A DNA stretch of 64,000 nucleotides. It comes from an uncultured Collinsella sp. (lineage in GTDB: Bacteria > Actinomycetota > Coriobacteriia > Coriobacteriales > Coriobacteriaceae). Where the stretch lies: contig CABSNK010000004.1 of NCBI GenBank assembly GCA_902479075.1, positions 1 through 64,000 of the forward strand, written 5' to 3'. A program made the position numbers and the translations under genes. Below, in pieces: positions 41,849-50,417 of this stretch; position 1 is the stretch's first letter, and every line of letters begins with the position of its first letter. The notes below the pieces were generated by a model. It made no database searches. It saw nothing but the letters and a program-made list of their open reading frames with translations, and was not told the DNA's origin.

Positions 41849-43279
41849 ATGGCTCTTTGGGGCGGTCGTTTTGAAGCGGGCGTGGCCGAGGTCACGCAGG
41901 AGTTTGGCGCGTCGCTGCCGGTCGACAAACATCTCTATAAGCAGGATATCGCCGGCTCTAAGGCGCATGCCAAGATGCTGGCGGCCCAGGGCATCATCAG
42001 TGCCGAGGACGAGCGGGCGATTGCCGAGGGCCTGACCGGAATCGAGCAGGATATCGATGCCGGCAACTTCACCTTTGATATCAACGACGAGGACATTCAT
42101 ATGTCCATCGAGAGCGAGCTGACGCGCCGCATCGGCGAGGCCGGTAAGCGCTTGCATACCGGGCGTTCGCGCAACGACCAGGTGGCGACCGATACGCGCC
42201 TGGGCGTCAAGGCGCTGGCCAAGGAACTCATGGAGGCCAATCTTGAGCTGCGCCATGTGCTGGTGGATGCGGCCAAGAAGTACGACAAGGTGATTCTGCC
42301 GGGCTACACGCACATGCAGCATGCTCAGCCCGTGCTGCTGTCGCATCACCTGCTGGCGTATTCCTGGATGTTCGCGCGCGACTTTACGCGCCTGAAGGCC
42401 GCCTTTGATGCCGCCGACAACTGCCCGCTGGGTGCTGCCGCGCTTGCCGGTACGAGCTATCCGCTCGATCGCCAGATGACGGCCGCCGAACTTGGCTTTG
42501 CGGGCGTGATTCCCAACTCGCTCGATGCGGTTTCCGACCGTGATTTCCTCCTCGACCTGCATTACGCCGGCTCCGTCATGGCCATGCACCTGTCGCGTCT
42601 TTCCGAGGAGATCGTGCTGTGGTCGAGCTCTGAATTTGGCTTTATCACGCTTTCTGACTCGTACTCCACTGGCTCGTCCATCATGCCGCAGAAGAAGAAT
42701 CCCGACTTTGCCGAGCTTATCCGCGGCAAGAGCGGCCGTGTGTATGGCAACCTGGTGCAGCTACTCGTGACCATGAAGGGCCTACCGCTTGCTTATAACA
42801 AGGACTTGCAGGAGGACAAGGAGGGCGCGCTCGATACCGCTCACACGCTCATGCAGTGCCTGTCGGTTATGGCCGGTATGATTTCGACTTGGACCGTCAA
42901 CGAGGACGCCATGGCGCGCGAGTGCGGCGTGGGGCACCTTGCCGCTACCGATGTTGCCGATTACCTGGCTAAGCGCGGTCTGCCGTTCCGTGAGGCACAT
43001 GCCGTGGTGGGCCATCTGGTCCTGATGTGTGAGAAGCGCGGCTGCAATCTTGAGGACCTGCCGTTTGAGGTGTTCCAGGAGGCAAGCCCGCTCTTTGATC
43101 GCGATATTACCGAGGCGCTCGACATCCCCTCGATTGTCGCCGCGCGCACGACCGAGGGCGGTACCGCTCCTGCCGCCGTTGCCGTGCAGCTTGAGCGCGC
43201 CGAGGCACAGCGCGTGGCCGACGAAGGCGTGTTTGGATCGCTGACCAAGGTCGTCGAGATGGGTCACGGGGCAAAGTAG
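41849..43279 (+). CDS. argH: argininosuccinate lyase ArgH
   Basis: ArgH splits argininosuccinate into arginine and fumarate. Family motifs are LWGGRF at the start, TGRSRNDQVATD near residue 107, GYTHMQHAQP near 152, and the signature GSSIMPQKKNPD near 274 with the catalytic serine. Length is 476 aa. The frame opens at 41774, but GGAG/AAGGGG precede ATG 41849 (MALWGGRF). It is 0.5 kb after argG, with a hairpin and a small gene between. Confidence 0.97.
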   Translation: MALWGGRFEAGVAEVTQEFGASLPVDKHLYKQDIAGSKAHAKMLAAQGIISAEDERAIAEGLTGIEQDIDAGNFTFDINDEDIHMSIESELTRRIGEAGKRLHTGRSRNDQVATDTRLGVKALAKELMEANLELRHVLVDAAKKYDKVILPGYTHMQHAQPVLLSHHLLAYSWMFARDFTRLKAAFDAADNCPLGAAALAGTSYPLDRQMTAAELGFAGVIPNSLDAVSDRDFLLDLHYAGSVMAMHLSRLSEEIVLWSSSEFGFITLSDSYSTGSSIMPQKKNPDFAELIRGKSGRVYGNLVQLLVTMKGLPLAYNKDLQEDKEGALDTAHTLMQCLSVMAGMISTWTVNEDAMARECGVGHLAATDVADYLAKRGLPFREAHAVVGHLVLMCEKRGCNLEDLPFEVFQEASPLFDRDITEALDIPSIVAARTTEGGTAPAAVAVQLERAEAQRVADEGVFGSLTKVVEMGHGAK

Positions 43280-43330
43280 AGGTTTGGCTGAAGCCGTTTT
43301 GGCCATGTATTGATAAATCGGTTTCGCTTT

Positions 43331-43364
43331 ACGGGCGCCTGCTGATGTGGGCGTCCGTATTTTG
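43331..43364 (+). terminator. terminator after argH
   Basis: A 9-bp stem ACGGGCGCC/GGCGTCCGT (one wobble) is followed by ATTTTGTT. The remaining 200 bp to the ndk promoter show no gene. Confidence 0.7.
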
Positions 43365-43529
43365 TTGCTATGGGGGAGGGGCTTGTCGAGAACTTCTGTA
43401 GGACCTTTGGGCAGGTTGTGAAGGGGATACGTTCGCGGGCGGCAATCGACCGTCTGCTCTGCTCGGTGCGGTTGATGGACAGTCGGATGGTACTCTAATC
43501 GGGCTTCGAAACAGAAGTGACACATATGG

Positions 43530-43561
43530 AACGCTTCAATAAATTGCAACGTTTCAATAAA
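43530..43561 (+). promoter_or_regulatory. direct repeat upstream of the ndk promoter
   Basis: AACGCTTCAATAAA (43530-43543) and AACGTTTCAATAAA (43548-43561) match at 13 of 14 positions with an 18-bp period, ending 10 bp before the ndk -35. An activator or repressor site is possible; none is known to me. Confidence 0.4.
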
Positions 43562-43571
43562 CAGCTTTTTG

Positions 43572-43600
43572 TTTAACAGCAGCTAAAACTCTGTTACGAT
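43572..43600 (+). promoter_or_regulatory. candidate ndk promoter
   Basis: TTTAAC (43572-43577) and TACGAT (43595-43600) with a 17-bp spacer, about 64 bp before the ndk ATG. Confidence 0.5.
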
Positions 43601-43663
43601 GCAGTCTAGGCGGGTGCCGGAATGGGATTTGGGCACGCGCGAACCTACTTGAAAGGCTACCTT

Positions 43664-44068
43664 ATGGCTATCGAGAAGACCTTCATCATGATTAAGCCCG
43701 ACGCCGTGCGCGACCGCAAGATCGGCGAGATTGTTGCTCGCATTGAGCGTAGCGGCCTTGTCATCGAGCGCATGGAGATGACCACGCTCGAGCGTGCTAC
43801 CGTCGAGGAGCACTACGCCCATCTGGCCGACAAGCCCTTCTTTGGCGGTCTCTGTGACTTTATGACGAGCGGTCCGGTCGTCAAGATGGTCGTTTCCGGT
43901 CTCTCCGCTGTCTCCAAGATGCGCACCCTCATGGGCGCTACCAACCCGCTTGACGCTGCCCCCGGCACCATTCGCGGCGATTTCGCTGTCGATGTCAACG
44001 CCAACGTGATTCACGGCTCCGACTGCCTGGAGAACGCCGAGATCGAGATCAAGCGCTTCTTTGGCTAA
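43664..44068 (+). CDS. ndk: nucleoside diphosphate kinase
   Basis: Ndk balances nucleoside triphosphate pools by a phosphohistidine intermediate. The sequence has KTFIMIKPDAVRD at the start and the active-site histidine in NVIHGSD near residue 117. Length is 134 aa. The frame opens at 43622, but GAAAGG 8 nt before ATG 43664 (MAIEKTF) gives the standard start. It is a single-gene unit with its own promoter and terminator. Confidence 0.97.
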   Translation: MAIEKTFIMIKPDAVRDRKIGEIVARIERSGLVIERMEMTTLERATVEEHYAHLADKPFFGGLCDFMTSGPVVKMVVSGLSAVSKMRTLMGATNPLDAAPGTIRGDFAVDVNANVIHGSDCLENAEIEIKRFFG

Positions 44069-44106
44069 ACCAGCTTTGACTCCTTAAAGCTGTTAGCGTG
44101 TGGCTA

Positions 44107-44140
44107 GGGCGCCGCGGAACTCCATCCGCGGCGCCCTTTT
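44107..44140 (+). terminator. terminator after ndk
   Basis: A perfect 12-bp stem GGGCGCCGCGGA/TCCGCGGCGCCC with a 6-nt loop and TTTT. Confidence 0.9.
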
Positions 44141-44148
44141 ATTCCAAA

Positions 44149-44214
44149 ATCTATGAAGGGGCCCGCTATCTATGAAGGGGCCCGCTCGGACATGAGTTCC
44201 GAGCGGGCCCCTTC
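44149..44214 (-). terminator. rpiB terminator hairpin with duplicated arm
   Basis: A perfect 17-bp stem GAAGGGGCCCGCTCGGA/TCCGAGCGGGCCCCTTC (44174-44190/44198-44214) lies past the rpiB stop. Its left side is part of an exact 19-bp tandem duplication, ATCTATGAAGGGGCCCGCT at 44149-44167 and 44168-44186. Confidence 0.7.
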
Positions 44215-44238
44215 TGTTGGCTTGTGGCACTGAGTAGC

Positions 44239-44706
44239 TTAGGCCTCGTCGACGACCTTGAGGCCGCGCGTGTGGTCGATCTCGTTGAGGAGGTTAACGC
44301 GACGCTCGTGACGACCACCCTCAAACTCGGCGTCGAGCCACTCGTCGACAATCATCTTGGCGAGCTCGGAGCCCACGACGCGGGCGCCAAAGGCGAGCAC
44401 GTTGGTGTTGTTGTGCATGCGGGAGAGCTTGGCGCTGAAGGGCTCGGAGCACACGACGGCGCGTACGCCCTCGACCTTGTTGGCAGCCAGGCTAATCCCG
44501 ACGCCGGTGCCACAGATGAGGATGCCCAGGTCGACGTCGCCGTTGGCAACGGCCTTACCAACCTTGTAGCCGGCGATGGGGTAGTCAAAGCTCTCGGAGG
44601 TGTCGGTGCCAAAGTTCACGACCTCGCAGCCGCGCTCCTTCAGGTGCTCGGAGATGATGTTCTTGAGCTCGACGGCGGCGTGGTCGTTACCGATACCGAT
44701 CTTCAT
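44239..44706 (-). CDS. rpiB: ribose 5-phosphate isomerase B
   Basis: RpiB interconverts ribose 5-phosphate and ribulose 5-phosphate in the pentose phosphate pathway. The RpiB/LacAB fold is shown by GIGNDHAAVELK at the start, CGTGVGISLAANKVEGVRA with the catalytic Cys and RMHNNTNVLAFGARV. Length is 155 aa. GAGAGGA precedes ATG 44706 (MKIGIGND); the frame is open upstream but without family similarity. The 280-bp gap to the divergent cysteine desulfidase gene holds regulatory DNA only. Confidence 0.94.
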   Translation of the reverse strand: MKIGIGNDHAAVELKNIISEHLKERGCEVVNFGTDTSESFDYPIAGYKVGKAVANGDVDLGILICGTGVGISLAANKVEGVRAVVCSEPFSAKLSRMHNNTNVLAFGARVVGSELAKMIVDEWLDAEFEGGRHERRVNLLNEIDHTRGLKVVDEA

Positions 44707-44985
44707 GGATGGTTCCTCTCTGGTCTGTGCGGCGCAAATGCTAAAGGTGTTTACCGCGTTCGACTGCATGATAGCGCGACTTTTGCGTAAACGCTCGGGC
44801 GTTTTTTGGTCAAACGCTTTAGCGGGCAACAAGACCGGCTTCTCATGAATAAATGCCGTCAGTTTGTGCTTGGGTGCCGTCCACCGGAACCATGGTTGCG
44901 GTTTTTGATGCATTGTTATCAAATAAAGGGGCTAACTACTAACTAGTATTAAGAGCCAAGCCCGTTATGCAAGCAGGAGATACCT

Positions 44986-46305
44986 ATGCCTACCGATTCC
45001 CTTCGTGATGCCGCGTTTTGCGATGTTTTGAATCGCGAGCTTGTCTGTGCACTCGGCTGCACCGAGCCCATTGCCGTTGCCTATGCAGCGGCGCTGGCGA
45101 GCCAGACGCTCGGTTGCGAACCCGATCACATGGATGTTGCCTGCTCGGGCAATATCATCAAGAACGTCAAGAGCGTGACCGTGCCCAACTCGGGCGGTAT
45201 GCACGGTATTGAGGCCGCGGCCGTGCTGGGTGCCGTGGGCGGCGACGCCAAGAGCGCGCTCGAGGTGCTCGAGAGCGTTAACGATGAAGACCGTGCTCGC
45301 GGCGCCGAGCTCCTTGCCGACGCCGGCTACTGCGATGTGTCGCTTGTCGAAGGTGTGCCCAACCTCTACATCAAGGTGACTGCGACGGCCGGAGGCCATA
45401 CCGCGGTCGTCGAGATTACCGACCACCACACCAACGTCACGTGCCATACGCTCGACGGTATTCCGGTATGCGGCAAGTCGGCGGGGGAGTGTGCCGCCTG
45501 CGCCGAGCGCGTCGCGGCCGAGCGTGCGGCAGATAACGCCGACACGCCCATGTCGATTGAGTCCATCATCGACTTTATCGAGGACGGCGACATTGAGGAC
45601 GCCCGCGCTGCCGTCGAGCGCCAGATTGAGCTGAACGGCGCGATCAGTGCTGAGGGCCTTGCGCACGCTTGGGGTGCCGAGGTGGGCCGCACGCTGCTGG
45701 GTGCTCGTGCCGATGACGTCGCCTGCCGTGCCCGTGCCCGTGCGGCCGCCGGGTCCGACGCCCGCATGAACGGTTGCGCGCTGCCGGTCGCCATTGTGTG
45801 CGGCTCGGGCAATCAGGGCATTACCTGTGCATTGCCCGTCATGGAGTATGCCGAGTACCTGCGTTGCGACCACGAGCGCCTGGTGCGCGCCGTGATGCTG
45901 TCCGATCTTATTGCCGTGCATATCAAGAGCTATATTGGTGCGCTCTCGGCGTTTTGCGGTGCTATTTGCGCCGCGTGCGGCGCCGGCGCTGCGATTACCT
46001 GGCTGTGCGGTGGCACGCGAGAGCAGATTGGCGCGACGGTCTCGAATACGCTTGGCAACGTGGGCGGCATCGTGTGCGACGGCGCCAAGGCGAGCTGTGC
46101 TGCCAAGATTTCCGCAGCCGTTGATGCGGCGATTCTGGGTCACGATATGGCTATGCAGGGTCGCGGCTTCCGCGCCGGCGAGGGCCTGATCCAGGATACC
46201 GTCGAGCAGACAATCGCCAGCATGGGCTACGTAGGCCGCGTGGGCATGAAAGACACCGACGTCGAGATCCTCAACATCATGATCGGCAAGACTCGAGTCT
46301 GTTAG
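44986..46305 (+). CDS. cyuA: L-cysteine desulfidase (CyuA/UPF0597 family)
   Basis: This oxygen-sensitive iron-sulfur enzyme family degrades L-cysteine to pyruvate, ammonia and sulfide. The 439-residue sequence has GCTEPIAVAYAAA near residue 25, SGNIIKNVKSVTVPNSGG near 55, GSGNQGITCALPV near 270 and the late CDGAKASCAAKI with cluster cysteines. It is cytoplasmic. CAGGAGA precedes the ATG. It may feed sulfide into metY 6 kb downstream, but that link is inference. Its 3' region carries structured repeat copy A and then a terminator. Confidence 0.9.
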   Translation: MPTDSLRDAAFCDVLNRELVCALGCTEPIAVAYAAALASQTLGCEPDHMDVACSGNIIKNVKSVTVPNSGGMHGIEAAAVLGAVGGDAKSALEVLESVNDEDRARGAELLADAGYCDVSLVEGVPNLYIKVTATAGGHTAVVEITDHHTNVTCHTLDGIPVCGKSAGECAACAERVAAERAADNADTPMSIESIIDFIEDGDIEDARAAVERQIELNGAISAEGLAHAWGAEVGRTLLGARADDVACRARARAAAGSDARMNGCALPVAIVCGSGNQGITCALPVMEYAEYLRCDHERLVRAVMLSDLIAVHIKSYIGALSAFCGAICAACGAGAAITWLCGGTREQIGATVSNTLGNVGGIVCDGAKASCAAKISAAVDAAILGHDMAMQGRGFRAGEGLIQDTVEQTIASMGYVGRVGMKDTDVEILNIMIGKTRVC

Positions 46306-46351
46306 TTATTGGTTCCGCCGTTCTACCGAACGGCGGACCGGCCGACGCTGC

Positions 46352-46450
46352 AAGCCCGCCAGAGCGGCAATCTGCCTTTCAACTTCGGCGGCATGACCAG
46401 AAGGTCAATGCCGCCTTGTTTCAAGGCACCTTGCTCGCTCTGGCGGGCTT
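46352..46450 (+). ncRNA. structured repeat element, copy A
   Basis: A 99-nt fold in the 3' region of cyuA. Outer helix: 15 bp perfect (46352-46366 with 46436-46450). Then GCAA/TTGC with a bulged T, TGCC/GGCA, CAA/TTG, and a distal hairpin GGCGGCAT-GACC/GGTC-A-ATGCCGCC with an AGAA tetraloop. Copy B (49501-49599) shares loops and inner helices, while the outer helix differs at four base pairs, each compensated. Identity is unknown: it could be an RNA motif, a 3' processing element or a non-autonomous mobile element. Confidence 0.7.
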
Positions 46451-46487
46451 TCGTTGTCGTTGCCATAACATCGGCGTTGTCTTTGTA

Positions 46488-46521
46488 ATGTGACAAGGGA
46501 CGGTCTATTTGTCACATTTTT
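46488..46521 (+). terminator. TGTGACAA hairpin terminator after cyuA
   Basis: ATGTGACAA pairs with TTGTCACAT and is followed by TTTTT. The same TGTGACAA/TTGTCACA outer stem occurs in the terminator at 54591-54625. Confidence 0.7.
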
Positions 46522-46559
46522 CTCAACCTGCGGCGCTATTTTGTTTGGTGGGAGGGGTC

Positions 46560-47318
46560 CTATGACAGTTCGTCGGCTACTTGGTGTTCGTAGAAGGCTT
46601 CGATTACGGCGTTAAAGTCGCGGGCGAAGTCTTCCATGGTTCCGCGCCAGGTGGCTCGGCTGGGTTTTCCCTGGCCAACAAAGGCGGTTTGAATGCCGCA
46701 GGTGGGGCTGGGGAAGTCACGCTTGGGGTCGTTGCCCACCATAAGGACCTCGTGCGGCTCGAGTCCCATCACCTGAAGCTGCTCTAGATAGTAGGTGGCA
46801 TCAGGCTTGCAGCGGGTGGCGTTTCCCATGTGCGTGACGAGCTCAAAGGGGACATCGGCCAGGTCGCCCCAACCCATGCGGCACTCGATGGCCCCCTGGG
46901 GAAAGCTGGGGTTGGTAAAGAGCGCGCAACGCAGCCCTGCGTCCTGTACGGCCTGGAGCGCGGCGTGTGCGCCCGGCATGGCGTGGGCGTTAATGATATC
47001 GTCGTTCTTGTGCGGAAGAACTTCGCGCTCGTAGTAGGTAAACGCCTCGTAGATGAGTGGATCGGAGAGGCAGATACCGCACCTGCGCTCGACCTCGGTG
47101 CGGTAAAACTCAAGATTGGTGCGATTATCCGTGCCACTGCGGCGATTGGCGTTGAGATCGACCAGGATGGTGCCGAGGCGTGCCATCGTGCCACCGCGGC
47201 TGCGGCGTCCGATATCCGCGAGCATCGATGAGACATCCTTAAAATAGCGAAGGATGAACGCGTTGAGGTTGATGCTAAGAAGCGTCTCGTCCATATCGAA
47301 AACGACTGCTTTGAGCAC
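46560..47318 (-). CDS. HAD-superfamily hydrolase
   Basis: A 252-residue HAD phosphatase-like protein, type I cap. Motif I is FDMDETLLSIN near residue 6, motif II ALFTNPSFP, motif III/IV MVGNDPKRDFPSPTCGIQT. The helical cap lies between residues about 20 and 110. Substrate is unknown. The frame is open to 47489, but GTG 47318 is preceded by GAAAGG and yields the family start (VLKAVVFDMDE). It is convergent with cyuA and divergent from rpsA. Confidence 0.84.
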   Translation of the reverse strand: MLKAVVFDMDETLLSINLNAFILRYFKDVSSMLADIGRRSRGGTMARLGTILVDLNANRRSGTDNRTNLEFYRTEVERRCGICLSDPLIYEAFTYYEREVLPHKNDDIINAHAMPGAHAALQAVQDAGLRCALFTNPSFPQGAIECRMGWGDLADVPFELVTHMGNATRCKPDATYYLEQLQVMGLEPHEVLMVGNDPKRDFPSPTCGIQTAFVGQGKPSRATWRGTMEDFARDFNAVIEAFYEHQVADELS

Positions 47319-47473
47319 GCGGGCACCTTTCTCGTAAATTTGATCTAGAGTCGTTGGCTCCGGATACTTTACCCCAAAGCCAAATGCCTGGCTGGTTATC
47401 GTCAAGTTGTGGAGACGTGTGTTCATAAGATTACGAAAAAGTCTCCACACGAGTAAAAAATCGCAGTTCACGC

Positions 47474-47502
47474 TTGAAATCGAACTCATTTCCCCGTAAC
47501 CT
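47474..47502 (+). promoter_or_regulatory. candidate rpsA promoter
   Basis: TTGAAA (47474-47479) and TAACCT (47497-47502) with a 17-bp spacer, about 130 bp before rpsA. Confidence 0.4.
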
Positions 47503-47633
47503 ATACGAACGTGATTGCATAAGCGTCACATTAGTATCTGTCGGCTCCCGAGTGTTCCTAAACGTTGTGTGCTTGTCGCACCCTTCTGTAGGTCCTAGCA
47601 ATCGGGGCCCCGTAGTTCGAAAGGGGTCCACCT

Positions 47634-48800
47634 TTGAGTGAGATTCAGAACTCGTCCATTTTCTCTCTTGACGATGTCAACGAGGAGGAGATGAACAACC
47701 TCATCGACGGTACGATTACCGACTTTGATGAGGGCGATCTCGTTAACGGCACTGTCGTTAAGATCGAGCATGACGAGGTGCTCGTTGACATCGGATTCAA
47801 GTCCGAGGGCGTTATCCCGGTCCGCGAGCTGTCCATCCGCAAGGACGCTAACCCTGCAGACATCGTTGCACTCGGTGATCCCATCGAGGCTCTGGTTCTC
47901 CAGAAGGAGGACAAGGACGGTCGTCTGGTCCTGTCCAAGAAGCGTGCCGAGTACGAGCGTGCTTGGAACCGCATCGAGGAGAAGTTCAACTCCGGCGAGA
48001 ACGTCGAGGGCGAGGTTATCGAGGTTGTCAAGGGCGGCCTGATCCTCGACATCGGCCTGCGTGGCTTCCTGCCTGCTTCCCTCGTCGACCTCCGTCGTGT
48101 CAAGGACCTCACCTCCTACATGGGCACCCGCATCGAGGCTCGCGTCATCGAGATGGACCGCAACCGCAACAACGTCGTCCTCTCCCGTCGCGTCGTGCTC
48201 GAGGAGTCCCGTAAGGCCGAGCGTTCCGAGATCCTGTCCAAGCTCAAGTCTGGCATGCGTCTCCAGGGTACCGTTTCCTCCATCGTCGACTTCGGCGCCT
48301 TCGTCGACCTCGGCGGTATCGACGGCCTCATCCACATTTCCGAGCTTTCCTGGAACCACGTCAACCATCCTTCCGAGGTTGTCAAGGTCGGCCAGGAGGT
48401 CGAGGTCGAGGTTCTCGACGTCGATCTCAACCGCGAGCGCATCTCCCTGGGTCTCAAGCAGACCACCGAGGATCCGTGGCGCGCACTGGTCAAGAAGTAC
48501 CCCGTCGGCGCTATCGTCGAGGGTACTGTGACCAAGCTTGTCCCGTTCGGCGCTTTCGTCGACCTGGGCGAGGGCATCGAGGGCCTGGTCCACATCTCCG
48601 AGATGGCCAACAAGCACGTCGATCAGCCTTCTCAGGTCACCCACGTGGGCGACAAGGTTCAGGTCAAGGTCATGGAGATCGACCTCGACCGTCGTCGTAT
48701 CTCCCTGTCCATGAAGTCCGCTGCTGAGACTCTGGGCGTCGAGATCGAGGTTACCCCGCTGCCTTCCGAGAAGAAGGACGAGGAGATCGACGCCGAGTAA
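47634..48800 (+). CDS. rpsA: 30S ribosomal protein S1
   Basis: S1 binds mRNA on the 30S subunit. Four S1/OB-fold RNA-binding domains are visible, each with the VxxFGAFVDLG-type core: near residues 38, 123, 205 (VDFGAFVDLGGIDGLIHISE) and 290 (VPFGAFVDLGEGIEGLVHISE). The length of 388 aa fits four-domain actinobacterial S1, shorter than the six-domain E. coli form. The start is TTG 47634 behind AAAGGGG; no better ATG is available. A terminator follows. Confidence 0.96.
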   Translation: MSEIQNSSIFSLDDVNEEEMNNLIDGTITDFDEGDLVNGTVVKIEHDEVLVDIGFKSEGVIPVRELSIRKDANPADIVALGDPIEALVLQKEDKDGRLVLSKKRAEYERAWNRIEEKFNSGENVEGEVIEVVKGGLILDIGLRGFLPASLVDLRRVKDLTSYMGTRIEARVIEMDRNRNNVVLSRRVVLEESRKAERSEILSKLKSGMRLQGTVSSIVDFGAFVDLGGIDGLIHISELSWNHVNHPSEVVKVGQEVEVEVLDVDLNRERISLGLKQTTEDPWRALVKKYPVGAIVEGTVTKLVPFGAFVDLGEGIEGLVHISEMANKHVDQPSQVTHVGDKVQVKVMEIDLDRRRISLSMKSAAETLGVEIEVTPLPSEKKDEEIDAE

Positions 48801-49122
48801 ATCGGTTTGACGATCACTTGTTTTAAGGGATTCGTCCGCAATGGACGGGTCCCTTTTTGCATTTGCAGCCGAGGTACGCAATGCTGCCAGGGCTGTCCAC
48901 AGGCTATTGGGTTGTCAGTGCATGAAAAATGCCGACATCCCGCCTCGGGGAGGAGGCGGGAACACACCGAGTAGACGGAGGGGTGTGGAGCGCGGTCGCG
49001 TCTCGACTGACGACGTTGCCCATCGACAGGACCATTGTAGCGCATGGCGGTTCTTGGTTTATCGTGTCGAGCGTTTGCGTTGTGCCATTGCCTGCGGCAA
49101 CGGTGTGTTACACTCTTGCACT
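48801..49122. other. rpsA-rnpB intergenic region
   Basis: Holds the rpsA terminator (48827-48858), a GC hairpin CCCGCCTC/GAGGCGGG at 48939-48960 with a GGGGAG loop, and the RNase P promoter near its end: TACACT at 49109-49114 as -10, with TTGCCT 15 bp upstream as a poor -35. The -10 position predicts a start at about 49121, matching the rnpB 5' helix. No convincing gene is seen. Confidence 0.6.
48827..48858 (+). terminator. terminator after rpsA
   Basis: An 11-bp stem GGGATTCGTCC/GGACGGGTCCC (two wobbles) with a GCAAT loop is followed by five T. Confidence 0.88.
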
Positions 49123-49484
49123 GCTGAGTGGGCCAGACGGTCGCGCGATGTGCTGCTTGCAGTACGCGTGAGGAAAGTCCGGGCTCCAGAGGGCGGGATG
49201 CCGGCTAACGGCCGGGCGGAGTGATCCGACGGAAAGCGCCGCAGAAAAGAAGACTCCCACCTGCGCCGCAAGGCGTAAAGGGAAAAGCTGAAACGGTGGT
49301 GTAAGAGACCACCAGCGTCGTGGCAACACGGCGGCTTGGCAAGCCCCATCCGGAGCAAGCGCGAATAGGAACGTTATGGGCCGGCCCGGTCCGCGTTCGG
49401 GTAGCGTGCGTGGAGCTGCATGGTGACGTGCAGACAAGATAAATGACCGTTCACGACAGAACCCGGCTTATAGGCCCACTCGGC
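49123..49484 (+). ncRNA. rnpB: RNase P RNA (class A)
   Basis: The catalytic RNA of RNase P, which matures tRNA 5' ends. Helix P1 pairs GCTGAGTGGGCC (49123-49134) with GGCCCACTCGGC (49473-49484). Universal core segments are present: GAGGAAAGTCCGGGCTCC near 49170, AGAAAAGAAGACTCCC near 49243, GCAAGCGCGAATAGG and the 3' ACAGAACCCGGCTTATAG. About 362 nt, standard for bacterial type A. Structured repeat copy B starts 16 nt after the end. Confidence 0.96.
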
Positions 49485-49500
49485 ACTTTGTTGACGCTGC

Positions 49501-49599
49501 GAACCCGTCAGCGCGGCAATCTGCCTTTCAAGCCTTCGGGCATGACCATAAGGTCAATGCCCTTGTCTTTCAAGGCACCTTGCTCGCGCTGACGGGTTC
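49501..49599 (+). ncRNA. structured repeat element, copy B
   Basis: A 99-nt fold directly after RNase P RNA and on the same strand. Outer helix: 15 bp perfect (49501-49515 with 49585-49599). Inner GCAA/TTGC with bulged T, TGCC/GGCA, CAA/TTG, then GGGCAT-GACC/GGTC-A-ATGCCC with an ATAA loop. Compared with copy A (46352-46450), the stretches GCAATCTGCCTTTCAA and TTTCAAGGCACCTTGCTCG are identical, whereas outer-helix pairs 1, 3, 8 and 12 have changed on both sides. Flanks also share GACGCTGC upstream. It may serve as 3' trailer of rnpB. Confidence 0.7.
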
Positions 49600-49714
49600 T
49601 CGCTGTTGGTGACGGTATCATTGGCGTTTCCGTTCTATTTACCGAGGTTATCGGTACGGCCTTTGCCGTATTATTGAGGCTGTTTGTTGCTTTGCTTGTT
49701 GTTGAGGGGCTTTG

Positions 49715-50350
49715 TTGGACAGCTATTTAACTCTGCAATCAAATATTGAGGTTTCGGGCGAGTTTGTGGACCGCAAGAGCCGATTTATTGCCCAGCTGGT
49801 CCATATTGAGTCCGAGGATGAGGCGAATGCCTTTATCGAGATGGTTCGCAAGCGTCATTACGACGCTCGACACAATGTTCCCGCGTGGATTTTAGTCGAT
49901 GGACGCGAGCGCCAGAGCGATGATGGTGAGCCGAGCCGCACGAGCGGTATGCCGACGCTCGAGGTGTTGCGCGGCGCAGAGCTCAAAAATGTTTGCTGCG
50001 TGGTGACGCGCTATTTTGGTGGCACGCTGTTGGGACCTGGTGGCTTGGTGCGCGCCTATACTGCGGCGACGCAGGCGGCGGTGGCAGCTGCTCGGGAGGC
50101 CGGGCAGATTGTCGAGATGACGAGTGTCGTGCCTGTTGACGTGCATGTGGCCTATCCGCAGTATGAGCAGGTGCTTCGTTTGGCGCAGGATTCGGGTGCC
50201 AAGGTTTCGGATACCGATTACGCGGATGCCGTGACACTTCACTTGGTGTTTAAGGCGGGGGAGCAGGAGCTATTTTGCGCCAAGATGCGCGAGCTTATGG
50301 CGGGGCGCGAGGAGATCGAGGTCGGCGCTCCCGAATTTGCCGAGTTCTAA
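49715..50350 (+). CDS. YigZ/IMPACT-family protein
   Basis: A 211-residue member of the YigZ (UPF0029/IMPACT) family, two alpha/beta domains similar to ribosomal protein S5 and EF-G folds. The signature is RHYDARHNVPAW near residue 47, SDDGEPSRTSGMP, and VTRYFGGTLLGPGGLVRAY near 107. Function in bacteria is unclear; links to translation are suggested from the eukaryotic IMPACT protein. TTG 49715 is the likely start (GAGGGG, 5-nt spacing); TTG 49712 is adjacent and ATG is lacking. Confidence 0.9.
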   Translation: MDSYLTLQSNIEVSGEFVDRKSRFIAQLVHIESEDEANAFIEMVRKRHYDARHNVPAWILVDGRERQSDDGEPSRTSGMPTLEVLRGAELKNVCCVVTRYFGGTLLGPGGLVRAYTAATQAAVAAAREAGQIVEMTSVVPVDVHVAYPQYEQVLRLAQDSGAKVSDTDYADAVTLHLVFKAGEQELFCAKMRELMAGREEIEVGAPEFAEF

Positions 50351-50417
50351 TGGCGACGGCCGGCGTGCTTTTGGATGGATCCCAAGCGCGCCGGCCGTCG
50401 TTTTCTGTTGCTGCCGT

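Noticed and set aside
48860..49120. small stable RNA (such as SRP RNA) before rnpB
   Set aside because: The conserved SRP loop sequences are absent; only one GC hairpin is present.
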